From Dorea sp. AF36-15AT (GTDB taxonomy: Bacteria; Bacillota; Clostridia; Lachnospirales; Lachnospiraceae), in NCBI RefSeq assembly GCF_003477705.1, contig NZ_QUDV01000005.1, forward strand, positions 136,227 through 200,226: a stretch of DNA of 64,000 nt. The letters are read 5' to 3'. Within the stretch, counting starts at the first letter, position 1, and each line of letters starts with the position of its first letter. Position numbers and translations under genes: made by a program. Of the stretch, positions 8,364 through 17,447 are shown piece after piece. Under the pieces are notes generated by a model. That model had not been told where the DNA came from. It worked only from the letters and a program-made list of their open reading frames with translations, and did no database searches.

Positions 8364-9317
8364 ATGAAATGGAATAAATTTAGAATTAAAACAACGACAG
8401 AAGCAGAGGATATTGTCTGCAGCAGTCTGATGGATCTGGGAATCCAGGGTGTGGAAGTGGAAGACAAGATTCCGCTTACCCAGAGAGAGAAGGAGCAGAT
8501 GTTTGTGGACATCCTGCCGGAGATCGATGTGGATGACGGCGTGGCTTATATCAGCTTCTATCTGGAAGAGGATGAGGACAAGGAGAAGATGCTTCAGGCA
8601 GTCCGTGAGGAACTGAAAGAGATCGGTACCTATGTGAATGTCGGAAGTATGGAGATCGAAGAGTCTCAGACGGAAGATGTAGACTGGGTAAATAACTGGA
8701 AGCAGTATTTCCATCAGTTTACTATTGATGATGTACTGATTATCCCTTCTTGGGAAGATGTACAGCCGGAGGATGAGGATAAGATGATCATTCATATCGA
8801 TCCGGGTACAGCATTTGGTACAGGTATGCATGAGACGACACAGCTCTGCATCCGTCAGATAAAAAAATACGTAACAGAAGATACAGAGATTCTGGATGTG
8901 GGATGCGGAAGTGGTATTCTTGGTATGCTGGCATTGAAGTTTGGTGCGAAGCATTCAACAGGTACAGACCTGGATCCGTGTGCAATCGATGCGACACATG
9001 AGAATATGGACGTAAATGGAATAAGCCGTGACCAGTACCGTGTTATGATCGGTAATATTATCGATGACAAAGAGGTACAGGATCAGGTTGGATATGACCG
9101 TTATGATATCGTGGCTGCTAATATCCTTGCAGATGTATTGGTTCCACTGACTCCGGTTATCCTGAATCATCTGAAGACTGGTGGGATTTATATTACAAGC
9201 GGTATTATCGAAGAGAAGGAAGAGACTGTGGTAGAAGCAGTGAAGGCAGCAGGTCTTGAAGTACTGGAAGTAAACCATCAGGGTGAATGGGTATCAGTAA
9301 CCGCCAGAAAGAATTAA
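8364..9317 (+). CDS. prmA: Ribosomal protein L11 methyltransferase
   Basis: A 317-residue PrmA. The N-terminal substrate-recognition domain begins with KWNKFRIKTTTEAED and the SAM-binding Rossmann domain carries DPGTAFGTGMHETT followed by LDVGCGSGILG; the catalytic-site loop AANILADVL is also present. PrmA trimethylates lysines and the N-terminus of ribosomal protein L11. ATG 8364 has AAAGGTGG nine bases upstream, whereas an upstream in-frame start at 8313 has no such site and would add residues foreign to the family. It forms an operon with rsmE (28 bases apart), a gene pair that is common in Firmicutes. Confidence 0.95.
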   Translation: MKWNKFRIKTTTEAEDIVCSSLMDLGIQGVEVEDKIPLTQREKEQMFVDILPEIDVDDGVAYISFYLEEDEDKEKMLQAVREELKEIGTYVNVGSMEIEESQTEDVDWVNNWKQYFHQFTIDDVLIIPSWEDVQPEDEDKMIIHIDPGTAFGTGMHETTQLCIRQIKKYVTEDTEILDVGCGSGILGMLALKFGAKHSTGTDLDPCAIDATHENMDVNGISRDQYRVMIGNIIDDKEVQDQVGYDRYDIVAANILADVLVPLTPVILNHLKTGGIYITSGIIEEKEETVVEAVKAAGLEVLEVNHQGEWVSVTARKN

Positions 9318-9345
9318 TCATACAGGCGGAGAGCAGGAGGAAGTC

Positions 9346-10083
9346 ATGCAGCAGTTTTTTGTGACAGCGGATCAGGTACAGGAAAATCAGATTTACATAG
9401 AAGGAACTGACGTTAACCATATGAAGAATGTGCTTCGGATGCGTCCGGGTGAGAAGCTTGGCATCAGTGATGGTAATAATCACCATTATATCTGTCAGGT
9501 GGAAAAATACGAGGATGCACAGGCAGTTCTCACGATTCTGGAGGAGGAGAGTGTAGATACGGAATTGCCGTCTAAGATCTATCTGTTCCAGGGTCTGCCA
9601 AAGGGGGACAAGATGGAACTGATCGTGCAGAAAGCAGTAGAACTTGGTGTATATAAGATCGTTCCGGTAGCGATGAAGCGCTGTGTTGTACGTCTGGATG
9701 ATAAGAAAGCAGCGAAAAAGGTAGAGCGTTGGGGTGAGATTGCGAGAAGTGCAGCGAAGCAGTCAGGAAGAGGTATTGTACCGAAGGTCGGAGGCTTATT
9801 GAAATACGATGAAGCACTGATGCTATCCAAAGAGCTGGATGTAGTCATGATTCCTTATGAACTGGCAGAAGGTATGGAACAGACGAAACAGATCATGGAA
9901 TCCGTGAAACCGGGACAGTCAGTAGGCATCTTTATCGGACCGGAAGGCGGTTTTGAAAAAGAGGAAGTAGAGCAGGCAAAAGAGGCAGGTGCAAGTGAGA
10001 TTACACTTGGCAAACGCATCCTTCGGACAGAGACCGCCGGGCTTACTGCATTATCGATCCTGATGTACCATTTAGAAAAGTAA
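9346..10083 (+). CDS. rsmE: 16S rRNA m3U1498 methyltransferase RsmE
   Basis: A 245-residue SPOUT-type methyltransferase. The N-terminal PUA-like domain starts MQQFFV and holds HMKNVLRMRPGE near residue 25. The trefoil knot that binds SAM is seen in the C-terminal half as FIGPEGGFEKEEVE near 196-209 and LGKRILRTETA near 222-232. The enzyme methylates N3 of U1498 at the decoding region of 16S rRNA. It follows prmA closely, with its own AGGAGG site, so both would be made together. Confidence 0.95.
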   Translation: MQQFFVTADQVQENQIYIEGTDVNHMKNVLRMRPGEKLGISDGNNHHYICQVEKYEDAQAVLTILEEESVDTELPSKIYLFQGLPKGDKMELIVQKAVELGVYKIVPVAMKRCVVRLDDKKAAKKVERWGEIARSAAKQSGRGIVPKVGGLLKYDEALMLSKELDVVMIPYELAEGMEQTKQIMESVKPGQSVGIFIGPEGGFEKEEVEQAKEAGASEITLGKRILRTETAGLTALSILMYHLEK

Positions 10084-10126
10084 TCATATTTTATATAGTA
10101 GAAGATTATATGGAAAGGAACAGATC

Positions 10127-11284
10127 ATGAAAGTATATCTGGATAATTCGGGTACTACCAAAGCGTATGATGAAGTTGGCGATCTTGTACGCAAAGTGTT
10201 GTGTGAAGATTTCGGTAATCCATCTTCCATGCATTACCGTGGAGTGGAATCGGAACAATATATAAAAGAAGCAAAAGATACGTTAGCGAAGATTCTGAAA
10301 GTACAGCAAAAAGAGATTTTCTTTACTTCAGGAGGAACAGAGAGTGATAACTGGGCGCTGATTGGGGCTGCAAGAGCTAACAAACGAGCAGGAAAGCATC
10401 TGATTGCGTCGTCTATAGAACACCCGGCGATTCTTAATACACTGCGTTTTCTGGAAGAAGAGGAAGGATATCGTGTGACTTATCTTCCGGTGGATGCTTA
10501 CGGAAGAGTGAAGCTGGATGCATTGCAGGAGGCATTGTGTCCGGAGACCATCCTGGTATCTATTATGTATGTGAATAACGAAGTTGGATCTGTACAGCCG
10601 ATCCAGGAAGCAGCAAGTATTGTAAAGGCTTATAATAAAGATATTCTGTTCCATGTGGATGCAGTACAGGGATTTGGAAAATACCGCATTTATCCGAAAA
10701 AGTTAAAAGTCGATATGCTTTCGGTCAGTGGTCATAAGATCCATGGCCCGAAAGGTGTGGGCTTCTTGTACATTGATGAGCATGTGAAGATTCGTCCGAT
10801 CATATACGGCGGAGGACAGCAGAAGAATATGCGCTCCGGTACAGACAATGTCCCGGGAATCGCAGGCATGGCGCTGGCGGCATCCATGTGCTACGATCAT
10901 CTGGAAGAAAAGGTGGAGTATATGCGTCAGATAAAGTCGCATTTTGTAGAAGAAGTACTGAAGCTTCCTGATACAGTCGTTCATGGCCTCTATGATGAGA
11001 CTAGTGCACCACACATTATCAGTGTAGGATTTGCAGGCGTAAGAAGTGAAGTGCTTCTGCATGCACTGGAAGACAAAGGTATCTGCGTATCCGCGGGCTC
11101 TGCGTGTGCATCAAACCATCCTGCTATCAGCGGAGTGCTGAAAGGAATTGGTGCGAAGAAAGAATATCTGGATGCGACGATCCGCTTCAGTATGTCAGAG
11201 ATGACGACGAAAGAAGAGATGGACTATACACTTCAGGCACTGCAGGAACTGGTGCCGATGCTTAGAAGATATACGAGACATTAA
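10127..11284 (+). CDS. Cysteine desulfurase (NifS/IscS-like), partner of ThiI
   Basis: A 385-residue PLP-dependent class V aminotransferase-fold enzyme. Clear marks are FGNPSSMH (residues 26-33), TSGGTESDNWAL (near 67), HVDAVQGFGK (near 178), the PLP-binding lysine in SVSGHKIHGPKG (near 205) and the sulfur-accepting cysteine in SAGSACASNHPA (near 325). It takes sulfur from cysteine to form a persulfide. Fifteen bases separate it from thiI, and a desulfurase-thiI pair dedicated to 4-thiouridine in tRNA is well known in Firmicutes (NifZ-ThiI in Bacillus), so I infer this role rather than general Fe-S assembly. Confidence 0.93.
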   Translation: MKVYLDNSGTTKAYDEVGDLVRKVLCEDFGNPSSMHYRGVESEQYIKEAKDTLAKILKVQQKEIFFTSGGTESDNWALIGAARANKRAGKHLIASSIEHPAILNTLRFLEEEEGYRVTYLPVDAYGRVKLDALQEALCPETILVSIMYVNNEVGSVQPIQEAASIVKAYNKDILFHVDAVQGFGKYRIYPKKLKVDMLSVSGHKIHGPKGVGFLYIDEHVKIRPIIYGGGQQKNMRSGTDNVPGIAGMALAASMCYDHLEEKVEYMRQIKSHFVEEVLKLPDTVVHGLYDETSAPHIISVGFAGVRSEVLLHALEDKGICVSAGSACASNHPAISGVLKGIGAKKEYLDATIRFSMSEMTTKEEMDYTLQALQELVPMLRRYTRH

Positions 11285-11299
11285 GAGAAAGGAAATACT

Positions 11300-12487
11300 A
11301 TGACATTTCAGACATTTTTATTAAAATACGGAGAAATTGGAATTAAAGGTAAGAACCGTCATCTCTTTGAGGATGCGTTGGTGCGTCAGGTGCGTTACGC
11401 ACTCAAGGATCTGGACGGAGAATTTGAAGTACACAAGTCACAGGCAAGGATTTATGTAGATTGTGAAGGCGCGTACGATAGTGATGAAGTGATCGAACGT
11501 CTGCAGACAGTATTCGGACTGGTAGGGATCTGTCCGGTCGTGCGCAAGCCAGATCAGGGATTTGATCAGTTGAAAAAAGATGTGGTTGCATTCATGGATG
11601 AGATGTATCCGGACAAGAATATCACATTTAAGGTAGAAGCGAGAAGAAGCAGAAAGAGTTATCCGTTGAACTCTATGGAGATTAACTGCAAAGCAGGAGA
11701 AGCGGTGCTGGATGCATTTCCGGAGATCCGCGTGGATGTACACAAGCCAGATGTACTGCTTCACATTGAAGTGCGCAATGAAATCTATATTTATTCACAG
11801 ATCATTCCGGGACCTGGTGGAATGCCGGTTGGAACCAATGGAAAAGCAATGCTTCTGTTATCTGGTGGAATCGACAGTCCGGTAGCAGGATATATGATCT
11901 CAAAACGAGGCGTAGGTCTGGAGGCAACTTATTTCCATGCACCGCCGTACACCAGTGAACGCGCAAAGCAGAAGGTTGTAGACCTGGCAGCAATCGTGGC
12001 AAGATATGCCGGACCGATCAAACTGAATGTGGTTAACTTTACGGATATTCAGTTATATATTTACGATCAGTGTCCACATGATGAGCTGACCATTATCATG
12101 CGTCGTTATATGATGAAGATCGCGCAGCATTTTGCAGAAGAAAGCGGATGTCTGGGACTGATCACAGGTGAGAGTATCGGTCAGGTGGCAAGCCAGACCA
12201 TGCAGAGTCTTGCGGCTACCAATGAAGTATGTACGATGCCGGTATACCGTCCGCTGATCGGATTTGATAAACAGGAGATTGTAGAAGTGTCTGAGAAGAT
12301 TGGAACTTATGAGACATCGATCCAGCCGTTCGAGGACTGTTGTACTATCTTTGTGGCGAAACATCCGGTAACCAAACCGAATATCAATATTATCAAGAAG
12401 TCAGAGGAGAAGCTTGCTGAGAAGATCGATGAGCTTGTTCAGACGGCAATTGATACTGTAGAAGTAATAGAAGTGCGTCGTTCTTAG
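11300..12487 (+). CDS. thiI: tRNA 4-thiouridine synthetase ThiI
   Basis: A 395-residue ThiI. The order is a ferredoxin-like start (LLKYGEIGIKGKNR), a THUMP domain to about residue 165, then a PP-loop ATPase with SGGIDSPVAGY near 184-194. The motif FEDCCTIFVAKHPVTKP near 344 carries the cysteine that corresponds to the conserved one of ThiI. No rhodanese domain follows, as in Bacillus and other Firmicutes, so sulfur is likely passed straight from the desulfurase encoded just upstream. The enzyme adenylates U8 of tRNA and replaces oxygen with sulfur. Confidence 0.95.
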   Translation: MTFQTFLLKYGEIGIKGKNRHLFEDALVRQVRYALKDLDGEFEVHKSQARIYVDCEGAYDSDEVIERLQTVFGLVGICPVVRKPDQGFDQLKKDVVAFMDEMYPDKNITFKVEARRSRKSYPLNSMEINCKAGEAVLDAFPEIRVDVHKPDVLLHIEVRNEIYIYSQIIPGPGGMPVGTNGKAMLLLSGGIDSPVAGYMISKRGVGLEATYFHAPPYTSERAKQKVVDLAAIVARYAGPIKLNVVNFTDIQLYIYDQCPHDELTIIMRRYMMKIAQHFAEESGCLGLITGESIGQVASQTMQSLAATNEVCTMPVYRPLIGFDKQEIVEVSEKIGTYETSIQPFEDCCTIFVAKHPVTKPNINIIKKSEEKLAEKIDELVQTAIDTVEVIEVRRS

Positions 12488-12498
12488 ACGGCGCACTT
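12471..12498 (+). terminator. Hairpin over the end of thiI, probable terminator
   Basis: AAGTGCGTCGT (12471-12481) pairs with ACGGCGCACTT (12488-12498), with one G-U pair and a six-base loop containing the thiI stop codon. The T-run after it is short (CTTCTTAAAA), so termination strength is doubtful. Confidence 0.45.
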
Positions 12499-12589
12499 CT
12501 TAAAAATGCCATGGTTGCGAGAGCGTGAAGCATGTAGCAATCCGCAGGCATTATTAATTATAATATTATTATAACAACATGATAATGGA

Positions 12590-12826
12590 TTAGATGAGAT
12601 AATCTTTCAGAGTGTCGAGGATCTTGTCCACGTTCTCATCTGTGTGGATGTTCAGTGTGATCGGCTTGGTTAAGTCCAAACTGAAGATACCCATGATAGA
12701 TTTAGCGTCAACGACATATCTTCCGGAAACCAGATCGAATTCATTATCAAACTTGGTGACTTCATTGACAAATGATTTCACCTTTGCAAGAGTATCTGTA
12801 TCGAAAGAAATCTGTACAGTTTTCAT
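12590..12826 (-). CDS. HPr-like protein without the phosphocarrier histidine (Crh-like)
   Basis: A 78-residue HPr-fold protein. The segment DAKSIMGIFSLDLTK (about residues 41-55) matches the region of HPr around regulatory Ser46, which HPr kinase phosphorylates. The first part, MKTVQISFDTDTLAKVKSF, lacks the usual HARP motif with active-site His15. This combination is known from Crh of Bacillus, which cannot pass phosphate in the sugar phosphotransferase system but acts as a CcpA co-regulator. The ATG at 12826 is preferred because AAAGGAGGT lies just upstream; further in-frame sequence to 12898 looks non-coding. It is divergent from mtaB. The assignment to the HPr fold is firm, the Crh-like role is inference. 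Confidence 0.82.
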   Translation of the reverse strand: MKTVQISFDTDTLAKVKSFVNEVTKFDNEFDLVSGRYVVDAKSIMGIFSLDLTKPITLNIHTDENVDKILDTLKDYLI

Positions 12827-12949
12827 TCTTGTTACCTCCTTTTGTATGTGGAAATGTCGAAAAAATGTCATATATGTCTTATCTGTGGCATCTGACATTC
12901 TATAAACATATTAAAAGGCGTCAGTAGAAAAGTCAAGGAGAAACTAATT

Positions 12950-14239
12950 ATGAGAAAAGCAGCACTTCATAACCTTGGATGCAAGGTGAATGCTTATGAA
13001 ACCGAGGCAATGCAGGAGATGCTGGAGCAGAACGGTTATGAGATCGTGCCTTTTGCAGAGGGCGCAGATGTGTATGTGATCAATACCTGTACGGTTACCA
13101 ATATGGCTGACCGCAAATCCAGACAGATGCTCCACAGAGCCAGAAAAATGAATCCGAATGCAGTAGTCGTAGCTGCGGGTTGTTATGTGCAGGCGCAGGG
13201 TGCGAAAGCGGATGACTGCATTGACATTATCATCGGTAATAATAAAAAGAAAGATCTCATCGCAATCCTGGATGAGCATTTTGCTAAAATAGAAGAAAAA
13301 GAACCACAGGTAGAGTTGATTGACATTGCACATACCCATGAATATGAGGAAATGCGTGTGTCCAGACAGGCAGAACATACCAGAGCCAATGTAAAGGTAC
13401 AGGACGGATGCAACCAGTTCTGTTCTTACTGCATTATCCCGTATGCCAGAGGACGGGTGCGCAGCCGTAAAATGGAGGACGTGCTTGCGGAGGTGCACAC
13501 ACTGGCGTCCAATGGGTATCAGGAGATCGTATTGACCGGAATCCATCTCAGTTCTTACGGTATTGATACCGGGGAAAATCTGCTGGAACTGATCCGTGCC
13601 GTACATCAGGTGGAAGGTATCCTGCGTATTCGTCTGGGTTCGTTGGAGCCGCGTATTATTACCAGAGAATTCGCAGAGGGGATAGCGGCACTTCCGAAGA
13701 TGTGTCCGCATTTCCATCTGTCTTTGCAGAGTGGATGTAATACAACCTTGAAGCGGATGAACCGCAGATATACAGCAGAAGAATACTATGAGAAATGCGA
13801 ACTGTTGAGAGAGGTTTTTGATCATCCTGCGCTTACAACTGATGTGATCGTAGGATTCCCGGGTGAGACGGAAGAAGAGTTCCGGGAGTCAAAGGCATTT
13901 CTGGAGAAAGTGAACTTCTATGAGACACACATTTTCAAATATTCCAGACGTCAGGGCACTAAGGCAGCCGAGATGAAGGATCAGGTACCGGAGCCTGTGA
14001 AAACTGAGCGCAGCAATCAGCTGATCGCTCTTGGCAAGGTAAATAAAAAGGCATTTGAAGACCGCCTGATCGGACAGACAGTAGAAGTCCTTATGGAAGA
14101 GGAGATTCAGCGCGACAGTGAGACGTGGCAGATCGGACATACGAGAGAGTATGTGAAAGTTGGACGAAAAACGGAAGAAAATCTTGCAAATCAGTTAATA
14201 AATGTAGAAATCGAAAATCGTTCGCAAATAATTGATTGA
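12950..14239 (+). CDS. mtaB: tRNA t6A37 methylthiotransferase MtaB
   Basis: A 429-residue radical SAM methylthiotransferase. The N-terminal UPF0004 domain holds cysteines for the auxiliary cluster (LGCKVN, NTCTVTN, AAGCYVQ). The radical SAM motif is CNQFCSYCIIPYARG near residues 149-163, and a C-terminal TRAM-like domain follows. The family member MtaB (YqeV) turns t6A37 of tRNA into ms2t6A, which stabilises decoding of ANN codons; MiaB and RimO have other surrounding motifs. AAGGAG lies before the ATG. It is divergent from the Crh-like gene and is followed by the ireB operon. Confidence 0.93.
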   Translation: MRKAALHNLGCKVNAYETEAMQEMLEQNGYEIVPFAEGADVYVINTCTVTNMADRKSRQMLHRARKMNPNAVVVAAGCYVQAQGAKADDCIDIIIGNNKKKDLIAILDEHFAKIEEKEPQVELIDIAHTHEYEEMRVSRQAEHTRANVKVQDGCNQFCSYCIIPYARGRVRSRKMEDVLAEVHTLASNGYQEIVLTGIHLSSYGIDTGENLLELIRAVHQVEGILRIRLGSLEPRIITREFAEGIAALPKMCPHFHLSLQSGCNTTLKRMNRRYTAEEYYEKCELLREVFDHPALTTDVIVGFPGETEEEFRESKAFLEKVNFYETHIFKYSRRQGTKAAEMKDQVPEPVKTERSNQLIALGKVNKKAFEDRLIGQTVEVLMEEEIQRDSETWQIGHTREYVKVGRKTEENLANQLINVEIENRSQIID

Positions 14240-14296
14240 ATTTTATAATGGATTCATGTAGAATAAAGTTGAAGTATTTCGAGAGGACGTGAGTAT

Positions 14297-14563
14297 ATGA
14301 AAGATTTAACCAACACACAGTTTTTTCAGGTAGAAAGCGGTCCGCAGATTCAGGCAAAAGATATTCTTGAGATCGTGTATGAAGCACTGAGCGAGAAAGG
14401 CTATAATCCTGTGAATCAGATCGTAGGATATATTATGTCAGGAGATCCTACTTATATCACAAGTTATAATGGAGCCAGAAGCCTGATTATGAAGATGGAG
14501 CGGGACGAGTTAGTAGAAGAGATGCTGAAGACGTATATCAAGCATTTCGGATGGGAAGAATAG
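14297..14563 (+). CDS. ireB: IreB family regulatory phosphoprotein (UPF0297)
   Basis: An 88-residue protein of the UPF0297/IreB family; the stretch [20 protein letters not shown] in the middle and DPTYITSYN are the hallmark. In Enterococcus, IreB is phosphorylated by the kinase IreK and tunes resistance to cephalosporins through control of peptidoglycan synthesis. No IreK homologue is in the window. It opens the ireB-ruvX-DUF1292-fur-rnj-trmR-trhP gene string, with only three bases to ruvX, an order conserved across Firmicutes. Confidence 0.93.
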   Translation: MKDLTNTQFFQVESGPQIQAKDILEIVYEALSEKGYNPVNQIVGYIMSGDPTYITSYNGARSLIMKMERDELVEEMLKTYIKHFGWEE

Positions 14564-14566
14564 TAT

Positions 14567-14986
14567 ATGAGAATTATGGGGCTTGATTACGGATCGAAGA
14601 CGGTCGGTGTCGCTATGAGCGATCCGCTTGGAATCACGGCACAGGCGGTCGAGACGATCTGGAGGAAGGACGAGAATAAGTTGCGCAAAACCTGTGCGCG
14701 GATTGAAGAACTGATCAGTGAGTATGAGGTGGAGAGGATTGTTCTCGGACTTCCGAAGCACATGAATAATGATCTGGGAGAGAGAGCACAGAAGGCTCTC
14801 GCGTTCGGAGAGATGGTGAAGCGCCGTACAGGGCTGGAAGTCGTGATGTGGGACGAGCGTCTCACGACAGTAGAAGCAGAGCGTACTTTGATCGAGAATA
14901 ATGTAAGACGTGAGAACCGTAAGCAGTATATTGATAAGATTGCCGCGGTTTTTATTTTGCAGGGATACCTGGATTCGATTGGATAA
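14567..14986 (+). CDS. ruvX: RuvX/YqgF pre-16S rRNA nuclease
   Basis: A 139-residue RNase H-fold nuclease. The motifs [18 protein letters not shown] at the N-terminus, [13 protein letters not shown] near 62, WDERLTT near 100 and the C-terminal [14 protein letters not shown] carry the acidic active site. YqgF was first called a Holliday junction resolvase; in Escherichia coli it completes maturation of the 5' end of 16S rRNA. It lies three bases from ireB, and both are translated in a conserved operon. Confidence 0.95.
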   Translation: MRIMGLDYGSKTVGVAMSDPLGITAQAVETIWRKDENKLRKTCARIEELISEYEVERIVLGLPKHMNNDLGERAQKALAFGEMVKRRTGLEVVMWDERLTTVEAERTLIENNVRRENRKQYIDKIAAVFILQGYLDSIG

Positions 14987-15024
14987 TTTTCGATAAGATA
15001 ATTAGAACAGAGGTGAAGTGTCGG

Positions 15025-15285
15025 ATGGAAAAGATTACGATGTTATCAGATGAGAATGGAGAAGAACTGGAATTTTATGTACTGGAACAGACAAAGGTTA
15101 ATGGAGTGACATACATTCTGGTGACAGATTCTGAATATGGGGATGCGGAATGTACGATATTAAAGGATACATCCGATGCAGAGGATAAGGACTGCGTGTT
15201 TGAATTTGTAGAAGACGACGTGGAAATGAACGCTGTATTTAAGATATTCGAGGAGTTGTTGGAGGACGTAGACATCGAAAGGTAG
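15025..15285 (+). CDS. DUF1292 protein (YrzB-like)
   Basis: An 86-residue acidic protein of the DUF1292 family: MEKITMLSDENGEELEFYVLEQ at the start and many D/E residues to the end are typical. Its role is unknown; its constant place after ruvX is the chief information. ATG 15025 is preferred over an in-frame GTG at 15013 since AGGTG at 15011-15015 then serves as ribosome binding site. Six bases separate it from the fur gene. Confidence 0.88.
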   Translation: MEKITMLSDENGEELEFYVLEQTKVNGVTYILVTDSEYGDAECTILKDTSDAEDKDCVFEFVEDDVEMNAVFKIFEELLEDVDIER

Positions 15286-15291
15286 CGTGCT

Positions 15292-15756
15292 ATGGCGATA
15301 AGTCAGGAAGAGTTTAAGAAACTACTGAAAGAAAAAGGGTTAAAAGTGACCAATCAGAGGTTGCTTGTATTAGAAGTACTTGCGGATCATCGTGACACTC
15401 ATATGACTGCAGAGGACATTTATGACCTGGTAAAGGAAGACTATCCGGAGATTGGTCTTGCAACAATCTACCGGACATTACAGTTGCTGCTGAATATGCA
15501 GTTAGTGGATCGTATTAATTTGGATGATGGGTGTATCAGGTATGAGATTGGTGACCAGCTGAACGGGGAATTAAAGCATCACCATCATCATCTGATATGT
15601 AATATATGTGGAAAGGTTCTTCCGTTTCGACATGACCTTTTGGACGATTTGGAGCGTCAGATTGAGGAAGAAACGGGATTCCATGTGTTAGATCATGAAT
15701 TAAAATTTTACGGCCAGTGTAAAGAATGTCTGAAGAAAGATCAGGATCAGATGTAA
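15292..15756 (+). CDS. Fur family metal-dependent repressor
   Basis: A 154-residue Fur-type regulator. The winged helix holds KVTNQRLLVLEVL and the recognition helix GLATIYRTLQLL. The metal-binding C-terminal part has HHHHHLICNICGKV (residues near 97-110) and a second pair CKEC near 146, giving the two CxxC structural zinc sites. Iron-responsive Fur fits best given the YRTLxLL pattern and five histidines; PerR or Zur cannot be excluded by eye. It sits directly before the RNase J gene in the ireB cluster, where a Fur homologue is common in Lachnospiraceae. Confidence 0.88.
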   Translation: MAISQEEFKKLLKEKGLKVTNQRLLVLEVLADHRDTHMTAEDIYDLVKEDYPEIGLATIYRTLQLLLNMQLVDRINLDDGCIRYEIGDQLNGELKHHHHHLICNICGKVLPFRHDLLDDLERQIEEETGFHVLDHELKFYGQCKECLKKDQDQM

Positions 15757-15777
15757 TAACACATGGAGGTGTAAAGT

Positions 15778-17445
15778 TTGAAGAAAGGGAAAAACGGAAA
15801 ATTGCGAATCATTCCGCTCGGAGGTCTTGAGAAGATCGGAATGAACATCACTGCCTTCGAATTCGGAGACAGTATTGTTGTTGTGGATTGCGGACTGGCA
15901 TTCCCAGAGGACGATATGCTGGGGATCGATCTGGTAATCCCGGATATTACTTATCTGAAAGACAACATTAAGAAAGTTAAGGGCTTTGTGATTACCCATG
16001 GACACGAAGACCATATTGGCGCATTGTCGTATGTATTGAAGGAAATTAACCTGCCAATCTATGCGACAAAGCTTACGATGGGTATTATCGAAAAGAAGCT
16101 GGCTGAGCATAATCTGCTCCGCTCTACCCGCAGAAAGGTAGTAAAGCATGGACAGTCTATCATGTTGGGACAGTTTCGTATTGAATTTATTAAGACAAAC
16201 CACAGTATTCAGGATGCATCAGCACTTGCAATCTATTCGCCGGCAGGTATTGTGATTCACACAGGAGACTTTAAGGTAGACTACACACCGGTATTTGGTG
16301 ATGCGATTGATCTGCAGCGTTTTGCTGAGATTGGTAAGAAAGGTGTACTGGCACTCATGTCAGACAGTACCAATGCAGAGCGAAAGGGCTTCACGCAGTC
16401 TGAGCGTACCGTGGGATATACCTTTGATCATTTATTTGCGGAGTACAAGGATACCCGTATTATTATTGCAACATTTGCATCTAACGTAGACCGTGTGCAG
16501 CAGATCATCAACTCTGCTTACAAATACGGACGTAAGGTTGTAGTTGAAGGACGAAGCATGGTTAATATTATTGCTACGGCACAGGAACTTGGCTATCTCA
16601 AGGTTCCGGACAGAACTTTGATCGAGATCGATCAGCTTAAGAATTACCCGCCGGAGAAGACAGTACTGATCACGACGGGAAGTCAGGGAGAGTCTATGGC
16701 CGCACTGTCCAGAATGGCAGCGGATATTCACCGCAAGATTACCATTATGCCGAATGATACAGTTATCTTCAGTTCCAATCCGATACCGGGTAATGAAAAA
16801 TCCGTTTCCCGTGTCATCAACGAACTGTCAGAAAAAGGCGCGAATGTCATTTTCCAGGATGCACATGTATCCGGACATGCCTGCCAGGAAGAACTGAAGT
16901 TGATCTACTCTCTGGTAAAACCGAAATATGCAGTACCGATCCATGGTGAATACCGTCACAGAAAGGCGAATGCCAAACTGGCTGAGTCGCTTGGCATTCC
17001 GAAGGAGAACATCTTCATGCTGCAGTCCGGTGATGTACTGGAGGTAAGCGAAGAAGAGGCTAAGGTTGTAGATAAGGTACACACAGGCGAGGTTCTGGTA
17101 GACGGACTTGGAGTCGGTGATGTTGGTAATATCGTACTGCGTGATCGTCAGCATCTGGCAGAAGATGGTATCCTGATTGTTGTGATGACGCTGGAAAAGG
17201 GTACCAATCAGTTGCTTGCAGGCCCGGATATTGTATCCAGAGGTTTCGTATATGTAAGAGAATCAGAAGGTCTGATGGAAGACGCCAGACACGTATTGGA
17301 AGAAGCGCTTGGCAATTATCTGGGACGTCAGAAGAATGCAGACTGGAGCAAGATCAAGCTTGTTGTCCGCGATACGATGAATGAATTTATCTGGAAGCGT
17401 ACCAAGAGAAGACCGATGATCCTTCCGATCATTATGGATGTATAG
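15778..17445 (+). CDS. rnj: Ribonuclease J
   Basis: A 555-residue metallo-beta-lactamase/beta-CASP ribonuclease. The zinc motif HxHxDH is THGHEDHIGAL near residues 77-87, followed by HTGDFKVD, SDSTNAERKG and beta-CASP elements such as ASNVDRVQQ and VSGHACQEEL. RNase J has both 5'-3' exonuclease and endonuclease activity in mRNA turnover and rRNA maturation. The start codon is TTG at 15778, set by GGAGGT at 15765-15770. It lies in the middle of the ireB gene string and nearly abuts trmR. Confidence 0.95.
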   Translation: MKKGKNGKLRIIPLGGLEKIGMNITAFEFGDSIVVVDCGLAFPEDDMLGIDLVIPDITYLKDNIKKVKGFVITHGHEDHIGALSYVLKEINLPIYATKLTMGIIEKKLAEHNLLRSTRRKVVKHGQSIMLGQFRIEFIKTNHSIQDASALAIYSPAGIVIHTGDFKVDYTPVFGDAIDLQRFAEIGKKGVLALMSDSTNAERKGFTQSERTVGYTFDHLFAEYKDTRIIIATFASNVDRVQQIINSAYKYGRKVVVEGRSMVNIIATAQELGYLKVPDRTLIEIDQLKNYPPEKTVLITTGSQGESMAALSRMAADIHRKITIMPNDTVIFSSNPIPGNEKSVSRVINELSEKGANVIFQDAHVSGHACQEELKLIYSLVKPKYAVPIHGEYRHRKANAKLAESLGIPKENIFMLQSGDVLEVSEEEAKVVDKVHTGEVLVDGLGVGDVGNIVLRDRQHLAEDGILIVVMTLEKGTNQLLAGPDIVSRGFVYVRESEGLMEDARHVLEEALGNYLGRQKNADWSKIKLVVRDTMNEFIWKRTKRRPMILPIIMDV

Positions 17446-17447
17446 AA

